This document shows positions 11,167 to 23,239 of a stretch of 64,000 nt of DNA, in pieces. The stretch is from Helicoverpa zea. Lineage: Eukaryota; Arthropoda; Insecta; Lepidoptera; Noctuidae. The DNA is taken from contig NC_061463.1 in the NCBI RefSeq assembly GCF_022581195.2, positions 10,850,001 to 10,914,000 of the forward strand, written 5' to 3'. The translations under genes were made by a program, and so were the position numbers. How positions within the stretch are numbered: position 1 is the stretch's first letter; each line of letters begins with the position of its first letter. The notes under the pieces were generated by a model. The model did not search any database and was not told the DNA's origin. It was given only the letters and a program-made list of their open reading frames with translations.

Positions 11167-14100
11167 ATGTTATTTAACGCAGCGAAAACATCAACAAAGG
11201 TACATGTTTGTTGCATCAGATTGAGTTAGCAATTTTATCAAATTTGCCGTAATTTCAATGATGAATTGTTTTCAGAGCGCTTTATGCTTGAGTTGCCGAA
11301 TGTCAATCGTTCCTAGAAAGTATTTCAGTGAGGGGTTAGATAGTAAATACAATGATACAGAGAAGGAGAAAATATTACAGGTTATAAACAATCCTGATTC
11401 TAGTAGTTTAGCTAGGTAAGTTTTTTTATGTATCATTGGGCTTTCTGTCCTGAAATCTTTGTATATTTTTTTATTTAAAACAAAGTTGTCTATGTTTAAA
11501 CACTATGATAGAATGGGTTGTATCCAAAATCCATGTAGACAAAGTCAAAAACAATTAAAGTAAGTATATCCAAAACATTTTCAGTTGCGTTAACGTCTAA
11601 CGCGTCAATAAAACGTCGTAGTTGGCCAAATACGTCTCACACCCAAGAGATGTGAATGCCATTATAAGGGAAAAAAAGTAGGTTTATTTCGGAAACTAAA
11701 AGTTCTCCGCTTGCCTTACTTTTTTAGTTATCCGTGACTTACCTTACATTTTCAATACCTATTTATCCTGTACACTGATCTTTGATATCCAATTGTTTCA
11801 GTTATGAAGTAAGTAAATCAAATATCAAGAAGTTTGCACAATGGAAGACCAGTAATGGCGAACTCAAATCACTATCAGAGCTAGAATATGTTGAGGGATT
11901 TTCTGAAAGGTCGGCAAAGAAACTCTTCAACAGTATATTAAGTGGCCCTTCTAAGGAGAAAAAAGCTGGGACCAAAATAAAAGGGCAGATACTACATCCT
12001 TATTTAAGTGAAAATGTTATAAAGGTAAATACATATAAGTTATACATATATTGTTGTACTAAGGTAAGAAATAATTCAAGGTAAATTACTGACTGCCGCT
12101 TTGTAGTTTTTAGCTGAATATAATTATGATGAGAGTACGCTACACCTAGTTCTTTTCAAAGAAAGGAGAATACAACTAAGTTTACCCTTTTTGGCCATTC
12201 ATACCTAGCTGTAGCTGGCTAATCTTAGGTGTAGCCGCACTTTTGCTTTAGCTGTAACATATAGATTAAATTCAATTTAAGCATAGAAGAATTTTTTTAG
12301 ATATATAAAAACATGGTAATGATAAGTGACCATATATATGTTATACCTGGGTCTCTTCAGAAAGCTGCTGGTCTCAACTATCATGGTCATTGCTAAACTT
12401 TTTATCTCATGCATCATTCTTTGGGCACACATTTTATTTTCTGTTGTTATTGACATCTTTTAATTTACTTCACCATTTCCTAATTTCTAGCTACATATAT
12501 CATTATTGATTTTATTAAAAGAAAAGAAATCAATCTTCAATCTTTCTTCTAGGAATGCAATACAGTTTTATCGTTGTACATAACAGTGAACTCTGTGAGT
12601 TGGACGTTAATAGACAAGAATAGCTATGAGGTCCAGGATTGGAGGTATCATGGCATTGACTACCCTGAAGGCAAGAAATTCCAGATCACTGATATTTTGG
12701 ATATTGTAAGTTTTTATTTTTCCATATTTGGTTTGCAAAATGATTTCTCAAATTGGTTGGGATTCTATGTTGTATTGTAAGCCCATCAAAGTTCTTCTCC
12801 ATTGCCAATAGATAGACACTTTATTTAAAGAGTACCTATCCATGGAGCTTCTTTGTTTAGGTTCTTCTCTGTAAGAGCCACTCCTTGAAACATTTCATAA
12901 AAATCCTTTGCTTTCAAATTTCGACTTGGTCTTTTGCATGGGGTGGGTTGAAAATTATTAGAAGAGATTTTATTAAAAAAAAAAACTGGGCGGATGAGAA
13001 AGAATGAGTAAGCAGCCAGTGACGTACGTCATCCCCTGAACACCCATATTTTGACGCGGTATTTTCTTAGTAGATTGGCGTTATGACATCTCCGCTAGTG
13101 TATCTTCTCCATAGTCTTTTGATTTGGGTATTATCGACACCTATAACCGAGTTCTATAAACTCTAAGGATCTAGACCAGTGGTTCTTAACCTTTTTGTCA
13201 TGAGGGACCACTTCATCAAAAGTTTACTATGCCGCGGACCACCTCATTGGTTTACCTAAATTGAGGGTTCTTTGATAAAGAATACAAGCACACTTTATAA
13301 TTAGGACTCATTTCTTTATTATTTAGCAAAAAACAAAAAGTTACAGATTTTAATTTAATGAGATTTTTGTGACTGCATTCTCTTTACTATGTTCAGAATT
13401 CTTCTCTATTCTTTCGTAGGTAAGCAAATGTAAAGGAAGACATACATATGCTTATGTAGTTCTTTTCAGACTTAAATAATCATTACGTAAAATGTAGCCC
13501 AAACGTACTTAACTTTTTTTTTTGTTGACAAATGCAAGCATAAGTAGTTTCTGAATACGCGAGCGAAGCGAGCGCGAAAAAATAGAATTTTTTTTAAGAA
13601 TCAAAATTACGTAAAATGTAGCCCAAACATACATTTTTTACTGTCGTACCAGTAAGATGGATATGAATGGGAAGGGGGGGTGGTCCGGACCCCAAAACTT
13701 AACTTATATACGTCCATGCGAAAACCCCTGCTCACATAGAGAAGTCGGTGAAAATAAAGTTAGATAACGTATAGCAACGACGCGAAGCTAAGCTTCGCGG
13801 ACCACTTGGAATGTCTCCAGGGACCACCAGTGGTCCGCGGACCACCGGTTAAGAACCACTGATCTAGACAGACGGACTGCATTTCAACTGCAATCCAACT
13901 GCGAAGAACACGACTGCACGCCGACTGCAATTCAACTGCAGTCGGACTGCACGTTTGATTTGCACCTTTTCTATTGCAGTCGTGTCAACTGCATTCAAAC
14001 TGCCCATGAACTGCAATTTGCAGTTGGATGGCAGTTGAAATGCAGTCCGTCTGTCTAGAGCCTAATACTTGCTGCTCTAAAAAACCCTTCACACCTTCCC

Positions 14101-15633
14101 AGGCATGGCGGGTAACCCAACAGCTGCCTGCAGCAGACATATACGTGATGAAAGCCGAAGCCACGAGTCTTCGCGCCGCCGGCAGCGACCCCAACAACCC
14201 AAAGGTTTTGGCTGTCAACCTGCAGAAAGCGCAAATGGTTGCCATGATTATAGCTCTGATTAATGCGAGGAGCAATGGGATACAGTAAGTTTTTTATGTA
14301 TTTTTTTGGTGAAATAAGTTACCTGGTCGTAATGTAAAAAGTTGCTAGAAAGTCTTTCAGCTTTGTACCTCCATACGGCCTAGACTCTACCTAAGCAGAG
14401 TGGATTGAAGAAGTTGTGGAGATGAAATTTTTGAATAACGAATTTCTATTGGTTGTTTAAAAACTACGTTCCACTTTGGTGGAGACTGGGTTTATCAGAA
14501 TCTTATGAAAAAAATAGTTTCATTACAAGAATTATAAAAAATACCTAGTGTTCCTGATCTTTATTTATTTATTTATTTAGTTTGGCTCTTCAACAATGAG
14601 TACACGGTTACATCTATAACTATACATTTAAACTTATATCTAAGTGCCTCATCACTTAAAGAAGAGCACTGCATGCACTATAATTTGCACATAAACCTAC
14701 TTAACTAAACCAAAAAAAAAAAGAAAAGAAAATGAAACAGTGAACAAAAAAACCAAACAAAACAAAACAAATATTTGTGAATTATTTGTAAATTAATTAC
14801 CACGATTTAGAATCCTCTTAAGCGAGGTTAGAGGGGTGTGAAACAAATCAATGTCCCCACTGCATTACTCGTATACAGCATACATTCTGGATAATGAGGA
14901 GTGCTGCCTAAAATCTGTTACTCATGTGATTATTTTTTCAGATCATGTGATGATGAAAATGAAAATAAAGACGACGGTCTAAAGCAAAAAGTGTATTTTT
15001 TGAGACCTACTCTACCATACAGGTAGGCATTTTTCTTGATAATTTTTAGACCATCTTTATTTTATTGCACAAAATATTACTGATGAAAATTGCTCCTTAT
15101 GATGTCATCCAGAGTTATATTGTTAGTAACGACAGATGTCGCTGCAAAGATGTAGTTAATTACACGTAACTATGCTAGAGGGCGCTACAAGTCTCAATCA
15201 CAATATTCTAATATTGCCTTTCATATTAATTTTGGTATCGCCAGAACAAATAAATAAATACTTACCTAGCAGGGTGGATGTACATAATTAAACAATTTAG
15301 CGAGTCAAATATAGGTAATTTATCCGGTACTAATTTTAGGAATTTACACCTATTTACAAAATCTCATATTTCAGGCTCTACGGGACCCTAGTCGGCAACG
15401 AACGGGTATCAACAGATCAAATAGTAGAAATGTTATTACGGGACCTTTCAGAAAAGTCACCAAAAAACTCCCATGCCTACATTCCTGAAAGTCTACAATC
15501 TATGTTCAGGTCACAGAAGGATCTAGAAAAAGATATGCTGGGTCATTGTCTATTGTTGAGCTTGACATTCATGGATCTATGTATTTATAAAAATCAGGAA
15601 AGAATAGCGAAGTTGGTTAGACGTGGTGAGTAA
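11167..15633 (+). CDS. TEFM: Transcription elongation factor, mitochondrial (seven exons, complete)
   Basis: Coding exons are 11167-11199, 11276-11415, 11802-12024, 12553-12705, 14103-14284, 14942-15022 and 15375-15633. All have GT-AG introns and the total is 1,071 nt, 356 codons plus stop; human TEFM is about 360 aa. Known role: TEFM binds mitochondrial RNA polymerase in the matrix, increases processivity and limits premature termination at G-quadruplexes. The N-terminus is basic with PRKYF before SEG, like a presequence with an R-3 cleavage site. Residues about 40-125 form the helix-hairpin-helix-like part (SELEYVEGFSERSAKKLFNSIL). Residues about 135-350 match the RNase H-like pseudonuclease fold (SLYITVNSVSWTLID, then QQLPAADIYVMKAEA, then LYGTLVGNERVSTDQIV). 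Assignment is from recalled similarity along the whole length. Intron 4 holds nested transposons. AATAAA overlaps the region just after the stop. Confidence 0.92.
13167..14062. mobile_element. Harbinger-like MITE in TEFM intron 4, split by a hAT insertion
   Basis: Flanked by TAA (13164-13166 and 14063-14065). The ends are inverted repeats: GGATCTAGACAGACGGACTGC at the left (read across the hAT insertion) and GGCTCTAGACAGACGGACTGC reversed at the right, continuing into TTTCAACTGC. The internal sequence is a string of CTGCA-containing units (ACTGCA about a dozen times). A TAA duplication with GG-starting ends fits PIF/Harbinger. No transposase is present. The right end lies 40 bp before TEFM exon 5. 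Confidence 0.8.
13177..13861. mobile_element. Non-autonomous hAT element, 685 bp, 8-bp target duplication
   Basis: Perfect 15-bp terminal inverted repeats (CAGTGGTTCTTAACC) and a perfect 8-bp target duplication ATCTAGAC (13169-13176 and 13862-13869) identify a hAT insertion. The duplicated octamer belongs to the end of the surrounding MITE, so this element came second. No transposase frame is present. Subterminal GGACCAC and CGCGGACCAC motifs recur near both ends. The CAG-GGTTCT-AACC terminus resembles that of SPIN/Charlie-type hAT elements (family knowledge). Confidence 0.93.
14556..14780 (-). repeat. Probable 3' end of a retroposon in TEFM intron 5
   Basis: A TTTATTTATTTATTTA run at the left end followed by TTGGCTCTTCAACAATGAGTACACG. 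This has the look of a minus-oriented retroposon 3' end with a (TAAA)n tail. The A-rich run near 14710-14770 is low complexity. No coding sequence. Confidence 0.45.
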
Positions 15634-15786
15634 TGAATAAATTGTAGAATTATATTTTTTTATGTGTTTTTATTAAGACCTTTGTGGTTCCCCTCCGTTT
15701 TTTTTTATATTTAGCCCTCATACTACTAATTTAATTATTCGAGATTTGGTAATAATTTCAAGAAATGAGAAAATTATTAACATATG

Positions 15787-16052
15787 ACGACCTCGATGGC
15801 GCAATGGTCATCATGCCGGACCGCCGAACCTGAGGTCCCGGGTTCGATTCCCGGTTCGGTCGACATTTGTGTGATGAGCATGCTTGTTGGCCGTGGTCTG
15901 GGTGTTATGATATTTATTTATAAATATGTATATATCTAGCTATATGTAGTTTATCAGTTGTGTTAGCACCCATAACACAAGATAATAAATAACTTACCAT
16001 GGGGCTAACCGACCGTGTGTGAAAAAGGTGTCCCGACATTATTATTATTATT
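15787..16052 (+). repeat. tRNA-derived SINE with (ATT)n tail
   Basis: The first about 73 nt are tRNA-like, with an A-box-like TGGCGCAATGG and a B box GGTTCGATTCCC. A tRNA-unrelated body of about 165 nt follows, ending in (ATT)n at 16038-16052. The internal promoter, body and simple-sequence tail are diagnostic of a SINE rather than a functional tRNA gene. Confidence 0.9.
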
Positions 16053-16120
16053 TTGTATGTCTCTACCAGACCTCGGGACTATAGAGTCCCGGATTTTTGG
16101 GAGTATTATTACATACCTAC
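16053..16120 (-). repeat. LINE 3'-tail fragment, partner of 30240-30325
   Basis: The reverse complement matches the right end of the element at 29650-30325 (GTCCCGAGGTCTGG, GAGACATACAAAATAATAAT). It abuts the SINE tail directly, so the two insertions are adjacent or nested. Confidence 0.7.
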
Positions 16121-16198
16121 TGGTATTCCTAGTGGGGGGCAAAAACAACATAAATTAAATAAAACTGCATCGTATTGCTTCAGTTGGACTAAAAAGTG

Positions 16199-19100
16199 TT
16201 TATTTGATAAAATACAACGAGCTTACTTTTTACAACATTTTACTTCTATTAATGACAAAAAAAAACAAACAAAACCCTTAATACAATAATAATATACATA
16301 AATACGATGGTATCAACTTCAAACGTATCATAATTCATAAGTAATTAACATAAATGCAAGTCTAGGCAAGATCATTACAATTCAAGTAAAATACAATCTA
16401 AAAAAAAGAAAATAATGTACTTAATTAAAAAATAATTAAAATATCTTCAAAGTTATATCCAAGAAAAATCTAATGCAAAAATTCTCTATAGATCACACAA
16501 TTACACTTTTGACCTAACCAAAGTTGAATTTTGTATTTAATACTGATATTATTCATTTTGGAAGAACTAGAAAATATATTTACAATTTTTGATTATAATA
16601 TTAATTTTTGACAATTGCCAACGTTTCAATTTTTCGCCTGGATCTCTGTGACCATATCGCAACCAACTGTTTTCTCCGAACATAAAATATTGTAATAATG
16701 CTATATGTAAAATAACTGAAGTGATGTTCTCAACTGTTGTGTGTAAAAAGTTCGATCTTGTATTCTGGGATTGTCTAAAATGAATTTCATATAGTATCTA
16801 CTATTTCCGTCTCTGTAGGCATGTAAGAAAATATACTCTATTGTAACATTTGGACTGAGGTTGCCGTTTACTGATTACTGACGCTATCTTTAATTATATT
16901 ATCTGTATTTATGTCTGCTTCTATAACCGATCACCTTTCTACTTCTATAAAGTTATCGCAACATAAAAATATAGTTACCTAACCACGGCTGGAGAGGATG
17001 TGTTCACGTAAATAACATGTTTGACACACTAAGACAACATTGTTAGTTAATCAGTAATGGAACAGCCCCAGGTGATACCTCTGTAGAAACCTAACAACAG
17101 TGTAAAATTACCAGTCTATTGTATATTACAATAAATATGTACAATTAATGATATAACAGCACCCATGAATAAAACCAAGTTATGTCTCAAGGTACGTCGC
17201 CTAAAACGCTTCTTAAATAAAATATGTATAATATCACCGCTTTATTGTATATGTCTATTGTATATAATTGTATATTCTGTATATGTATTGTACTATATTT
17301 AAAACTGTTATTGTATGGCTTAAAATAAGTATTGTAGCAAAAATAAGCTGAATAGGCGACGTAACTTCATCATTGTCATACACGAAAACGTTGCATTCAA
17401 TAAAATCTGTAAAAAACTCAATCCAGACTACAAGATCATTAATCTAAATATGTCCATATTTTATTAAAAAATTCAACAACACTTATTTTACTGTGGAACT
17501 GTTTCAACAAGTCTCTATTGTGATAAAAAATTATTACTTTGTATCCTTATTATTTCCGACAGCGGTTGGCGAGTGGCAGTGGGTACAATCATATGTGTAT
17601 ACTAAGTTTATGAAATTATTATAGGCCATTTTTATGTTGGCTACCAATTATTTTATTAACACTAACAACTATTTTTAAAATAAGTCATTTATAAAATAAA
17701 TTATACAATAATATCGCCAAAAATCAAGTGTATTGCACTGGAGCTGCACTATCTGCAGTATATACGATTTTATGTTTTTAAACTATACAAATTATGCAAT
17801 TAACACTTAAGGTCGGTTTCACACGGTGAAACAGCGTGTTGTTCAACTCGGTTCCACCGTGTGAAGCGAAATTTACGAGAAACTAAATAAGTAGTGACAC
17901 AAATTACTGAACGTCGTGTGTAGTATAACTACATTGAAAATGGAAGACGTATAAATAATTCGTAGCCAACTTGTCTATGAAACTAAATCGTTACACTAAG
18001 CTCATTTAACATGCATTGACATAAACATTCCTGATATAATATTTATGTAGGTACCATAAGGTACAGATTTTTATTTGCGACCAAACCATAATCTAGGTAT
18101 ACTATCCAAATGTGGGAACTTGGCTCTGTTTTACACAAACATAAATGGTAATGTCGAGTACACAATAACTTACAATATATTGCTTCATGCAAATTTAAAA
18201 TTACTAAGCATGTAAGTGGATATGTGATTTTTTAAATAATTCCCAGTTTTTGGGAAACTGAACTGATGGTCGACTTTCATCCGCCAATATCTTATATGTA
18301 AGAATTTTCAAAATGAGATCACAATTAAATGCATTCATTAAACAAAGGAATCAGTTAAAACTGTCATGTTTCGGATGTAGTTACTTAACTAATTACTATT
18401 TCGCAGTTAGCAATGGTCCAGTTTCACTCTCATTGCTCTGACATTGTATTTCATACAATTGACGTTATTCTGTTATATGCAAAGTATAGCTTACAATGCA
18501 ATCTTATTCTCTCCTTTTAATATTTTTAACAACTTAAAAATATACAAAATTAAGTAGGCGTATTGATACTGCGTTAAATACGAAGAAGATTATTTTCGCT
18601 TAAGTATTGGTAAAATTGCATTAGTTTGCTATCGAAGTTTATAATATACTCCAAGACGCTATATGGATATAAACGTGTGCTGGAATTTAATTCCATTGAA
18701 GGAAAACTTTGTTAGACAAGAATTGGCAAAATGATTACAGATTCTACCTCTAAACCTACGGGTAGTCGGTAAGAAATGACATTGTAGATATTCATAAATA
18801 AATATTACGTATTAATAAAGGTTAGGAACATGCTTCAAACCTAATTAATGTGATTAAATGAATCCTCGGGGAACATAATCCTTGAATAGCGCGGATACTG
18901 CACTGTATCCGATCAGAACTGGACGGCACGTTTATATACGGCATCGTACTGTTTACAATGAATTACATATTGTGAACTACAAGATTTGCCAATTTAAATT
19001 AATTTCATTAAAACCTGGGCCGTCTGACGACAACCATACTTTTTCAGCACTTAAAAATAGTTTCATAAGAAAGCAAAACCGTGCTCTCAAAAAAAATATT

Positions 19101-22100
19101 TTACAAAAATCTCGTACACGATAAAAACTAATAAAATTAACGTTATAGGTATACATACACGTGTAATTGAGCAAAACTTAACAAAACAGTGAGCAATACA
19201 AACAGAACAGCCTGGTCGTGATATCTATCGTTCCTGCGAACTGTGACTACATCCTGCGACTCCGTCGAACCCGATGGTTTACTTCAACTCGTTTGGCTTA
19301 CATCTTTTGTCTGCAACTGTACGGTTTCAATAAAAACCAAACAAGTCATGCGTTGCAACACTGCCTCAAAAATTACCAATGATATGTATTTACAATAACC
19401 ACACTGAATGTAAGTATTATAGTAAGTGGAAAATAAAACGTGAAAAACCAACATTCATTAGAAGACAGATATTATAAAGTTGTGCAAAATGGATAACCGT
19501 TTGATTCGTATCAACTTTCCACAACTCGCGTAAGTTACGATATTTACTTAGTACTGCGCACGTCGCGAGTACCACACTAACTTTAAGACTATTTCACATT
19601 TACCTTTTTAATAATATTGTATGTAATAAATGTATAAAATATCATCTGTAATCTCTGTATACTTAATCACTTCTTGTTTTATATTTAAAAATTAAATCCA
19701 TTTGTATCGGTATAAAAATCTAATAAGTATAAATCTGAGGTTATATCTCGGCTATGGCACTGTGTTGTATGTTTGTATTCAAACTTTGTACTGGGGTCGC
19801 CGCGCCACCCCCGCCCCGTGGAACAAATATATCGTTTATTGTATAAAAATACTTATCTACTATTATTGTATAAGGCTGCTTGTGTTGTGTATAACTGAAC
19901 GGAATCTTAGGCTATTGTGTGGAGAGGCGGGCGGCGGCGGCGCGTCCCCGACAGAGGATCACACGTCAACGATGTGGAAAACTTTACTCACGGAAGATAA
20001 ATGTTTCTAATTTTCTTCGATAACGATGTTTTTTTCAATTGTAAACCTCCGAAAGTTTGATAGGAAAATCAAAATGGAAAATAAAATGCTACTGGTGGCG
20101 CCAGCTGTGAACGCGGCTCAAGTTGCTCGACTCGGAACGTAATCGATGGCTACAATCTAAAGCTAGCATGTGCGTATGACTCGATTCGGAATCGATTGGT
20201 TTCGTATACAACATTATTTGGTTCGTTAACACAGTTCCGCAGATCACTGGTACAGATTGACAGAGCGTGCGCCTGTGCCGACGTTCACAACTAACAACCG
20301 ATAAATTTTCATAATTGCCCAATGCGATAAATTCGTCGTAAAATCAACACACAATAAACCCACTAAATAATAATATTGCATCGATCACTTGCTAGTGACA
20401 AATAATAAAATGGTATCATATGTGACTCCCACATTCCACCTTACTGTTACACCTATTAGTTAATTAACAGTTCATATTATGCGGTAGGAAAACGAAACCA
20501 TCACAATAATATAGTAAAATAAGCTATATAAGTGGTCTATACATACAAACAGAGATATTAAAACGTTAAAAAGTTTGTTGGAATATCCTGGCGCGGCCGC
20601 GTAGTTTATAGTCTGTGAGACTCGCTTGTGACGCGTTTTTATGACATTCAATCAAGCAGATATATTAGATATATCTGTCTGTCACACAGTGTAGGTCTGT
20701 CTGAGATAACTTCTAACTTGTGTTTGCAAGTGGACACTCTCATACCCGCCACCAGAATACTCCAACAGTGTCACAAATTCATATAATAGTTTTATTCTTC
20801 CTAAATTCTAAGTTATTTCGCGATGAATGATCGAATTGCTTGGTAATTCGAAAAATCGATAGTCTAAGCTAAATTAGAAATAAGATTTACTCTGGCGTAC
20901 CCTCCGTCCCTTGGATCCAACTACAACAAAGCACTTTGCGTAATCACACGTTCCCTAATTGGTAAATTTTACTAATCTCACTCATCGTAATAATGTTATC
21001 AAATCAGTCAAGCAAAAGAAGTCGCCGGGCCGGCCATTAGCCGGACTCCGAACCAAAACGTTTTAGATAATTACAATTTAGGAACATAATTTAACATAAT
21101 TGATTTCGATATAGACTCGACTCACATTCAAATAAAAATTCAGAATTAAAAAAGTTCCAAACATACATTGAGCCCGCAACGGTTACTCGATCACGTCGCA
21201 CACGAAGATTTAACGCTAAAATGAGCGAAATAGACCTAACCTACCTAGCTATCACAGTCCTCTCTCAGTCCGACCTTTTCCTCTTAAATGCATCTCATTT
21301 TGTCACATCGTTGAAAAAACTGGTAACAACCTAAACTAGCCCAACTATAATACAAGCTGGTAGAAAAAATTTAAAAATCACTACACTATTTGGCACCTAT
21401 AGTGTTACGAAGACATGCCTGTAATCTCACGTGTTAATTAAGAGTAAATACGTTCGTTAACGGAACAGAACCTTGTCTCACTAACAAAGTATTATGTTGA
21501 TGGCAAAAGGTAACCTACGTTTTTGGTTTGCATTCATGATTGTTTACTTCGACGATGTTCGCATCTCCCCTGTTAGACTTGCGTCCCAACTTTGTTTACA
21601 GCTATCTCATAAATTCTTATCATTCTTTATCGTTACTTTAACATATTTTGAGCATCATGGAATCCCGTATAAAATCCCATTTATTTGCCAGATTTTATCT
21701 CTTAATACTCGTAAATAAAATTAACTTAATACGTCTACAAAATATGTATATTTATTACAATTAGGCACAAAGTCGCGCCGGAAGCATTCATCGCGAAATA
21801 TTGTTATGTGGTAAAAGATCAATTCTTAATTTTTAGATTTCAACGAAGTGTTTTAAATCCTAATCTCCTGGCTAGACCCCTCGGAGCGTCTGCGAACTTT
21901 TTTCAGCAGAATCAAGAATCACCGAGAAAACTAACTCTTACGTGGTAACTTAACGATTACGGGGCAAAAACGCTAACTGTACTCGCTTCTTCGACGGTAA
22001 CACTACACGTGATGAACGTTTGAACTGTACATCGCGACAGACCTCCCGTTACAGTATAAACAGGACGTTATTTACAGATCGAAGCTCGTTTTACAGCGAT

Positions 22101-22246
22101 CCGGAGATTGATACATCGACTACTGAGTGCCGCGCGGGCGCGACTCGTATACAGAGGCCGCCGGCTCAGTTGTAGAGGCGGTCGGCGGCGTACAGGTCGT
22201 GGTGCGCGTGCGACGGCGCCGGGTGCCACCGCGGTGGCGGCGCGGG
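16199..22246 (-). other. Repeat-poor block, possible long 3' UTR of the zinc-finger gene
   Basis: This 6-kb block starts directly after the zinc-finger stop codon (22247) and ends at a minus-strand AATAAA (16204-16199), next to the first transposable elements. Inside it no transposon, SINE or convincing coding frame was recognised, unlike the flanking DNA. Long AT-rich 3' UTRs are usual for developmental zinc-finger genes. A run of ATTGTATAT-type motifs lies at 17220-17340. It could equally be ordinary intergenic DNA. GC-richer patches at 19795-19810 and 19920-19955 have no assigned role. Confidence 0.35.
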
Positions 22247-23160
22247 TCACTGCGCCGGCAGGCACGCCACCGGCGCGCCCGGCCCCACGGCCGGCTTGAA
22301 CTCCGCGCCCGACCCCGGGAACTGCTGGAAGGGCGGCGCGTAGCACTGCGGGAAGTACAGCTCGGGCTTCACCACAGCGGCGGCGGGCGGCAGCGGCCGC
22401 GGGGTCTTGGCGGCGTCGGCGCGCCGCGCCTTGGCGGCGTGCGGGTTCATGTGGTTATCGATGTGCTTCTTCACCTCGGGCTCCGTGGCGAACCGCCGCC
22501 GGCAGTTGGGCATGGGGCAGCAGAAGGGCCGGTCGCCCTGGTGCGTCCGCGTGTGCTGATCGAGGATGGCCTTCTGCCTGAAGTCCTTGCCGCACTGGGT
22601 ACACTTGTAAGGCTTCTCGCCAGTGTGAATGCGCAAATGCTGGTTGAGGATGGTTCGCTGACGGAAAAATCGTGGACAGTACACACAGCCGTACGGCTTT
22701 TCATTGGTGTGGATGCGCAGGTGTTGCGTCAGGTGGGACTGCTGTCGGAAGCGCTTGCCGCACTCGGGACAAGGGTATGGACGTGACTCTATGTGAATGC
22801 AACCATGCTGTAGCAGTGTGGACTTCTGTTTGAACTCCTTTTGGCAGATCGGGCAGCGCACGTACAAGGGCATCGCTCGCCCTCCGAGCACATCTGGTAA
22901 CTTGCCGCCTTTCAAATATTGCAGAGAAAGACCCGAGCTGAAGACTGAGTGGTTCAGACCTTTCGTATCTTTGAAGTAAGCAGGGTACTGCGCCGTATCA
23001 CCTGGTGAGAAGCAGGAACCGCGTGGGTCGCCATTCTGTCCGTCCGCGTCGCCGAACGTCGATTGGATCTCTTCCTTGTTATCATCGGCAGGGAACGGCA
23101 CGTCCTGAGGCCACAAGGTTGGCGTCGTCCCGTTCTTAAAGATGAGATGTGGTGAAACAT
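22247..23160 (-). CDS. C2H2 zinc-finger transcription factor, 3' terminal exon B
   Basis: The exon begins after a TTTACAG acceptor at 23160 in phase 1 (split Asp codon) and encodes 303 further residues to a stop at 22247. Five C2H2 fingers lie at about 22862-22449. Fingers 1-4 have the form CX2CX12HX3H with TGEKP-like linkers; the fifth is CX4C (CPMPNC) and is followed by a basic then Pro/Ala/Val-rich tail. Helix residues at -1, 3 and 6 are Q-T-Q, Q-H-Q, Q-I-Q and Q-I-Q for fingers 1-4. An upstream motif (YFKD, then SLQYLK) also occurs in exon A. An in-frame ATG at 23212 lies in the intron and is probably not the start. The protein is a sequence-specific nuclear DNA-binding factor; the named orthologue was not recognised. 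Shared upstream exons are outside the recognised sequence. Confidence 0.85.
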
Positions 23161-23239
23161 CTGTAAACATTGAACAGAAAACGTCAGTTACGAGTGGGTC
23201 ATGAGAAAGCAAGGGTAACCGACGAGTGGGTTAATCAAA

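Noticed and set aside
13985..14288. Overlapping frames on both strands around TEFM exon 5
   Set aside because: Only the segment 14103-14284 is coding, by splice sites and phase; the remainder is MITE sequence.
15787..15860. A tRNA gene
   Set aside because: The tRNA-like part is continuous with a SINE body and an (ATT)n tail.
17817..17862. MITE with TTCACACGGTG ends
   Set aside because: The inverted repeat is only 11 bp around a very short core, without a target duplication.
19702..20010. 102-codon plus-strand frame
   Set aside because: Tyr/Ile-rich then Gly-rich composition without domain, splice or codon support.
22068..22786. Arg-rich and Ala/Gly-rich open frames on both strands over zinc-finger exon B
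   Set aside because: They are antisense or out-of-frame shadows of a GC-rich coding exon; the C2H2 frame explains the region.
23149..23212. ATG at 23212 as the real start of the exon B protein
   Set aside because: A good splice acceptor follows at 23162-23161, homology with exon A begins exactly there, and the 17 residues before it have no counterpart.
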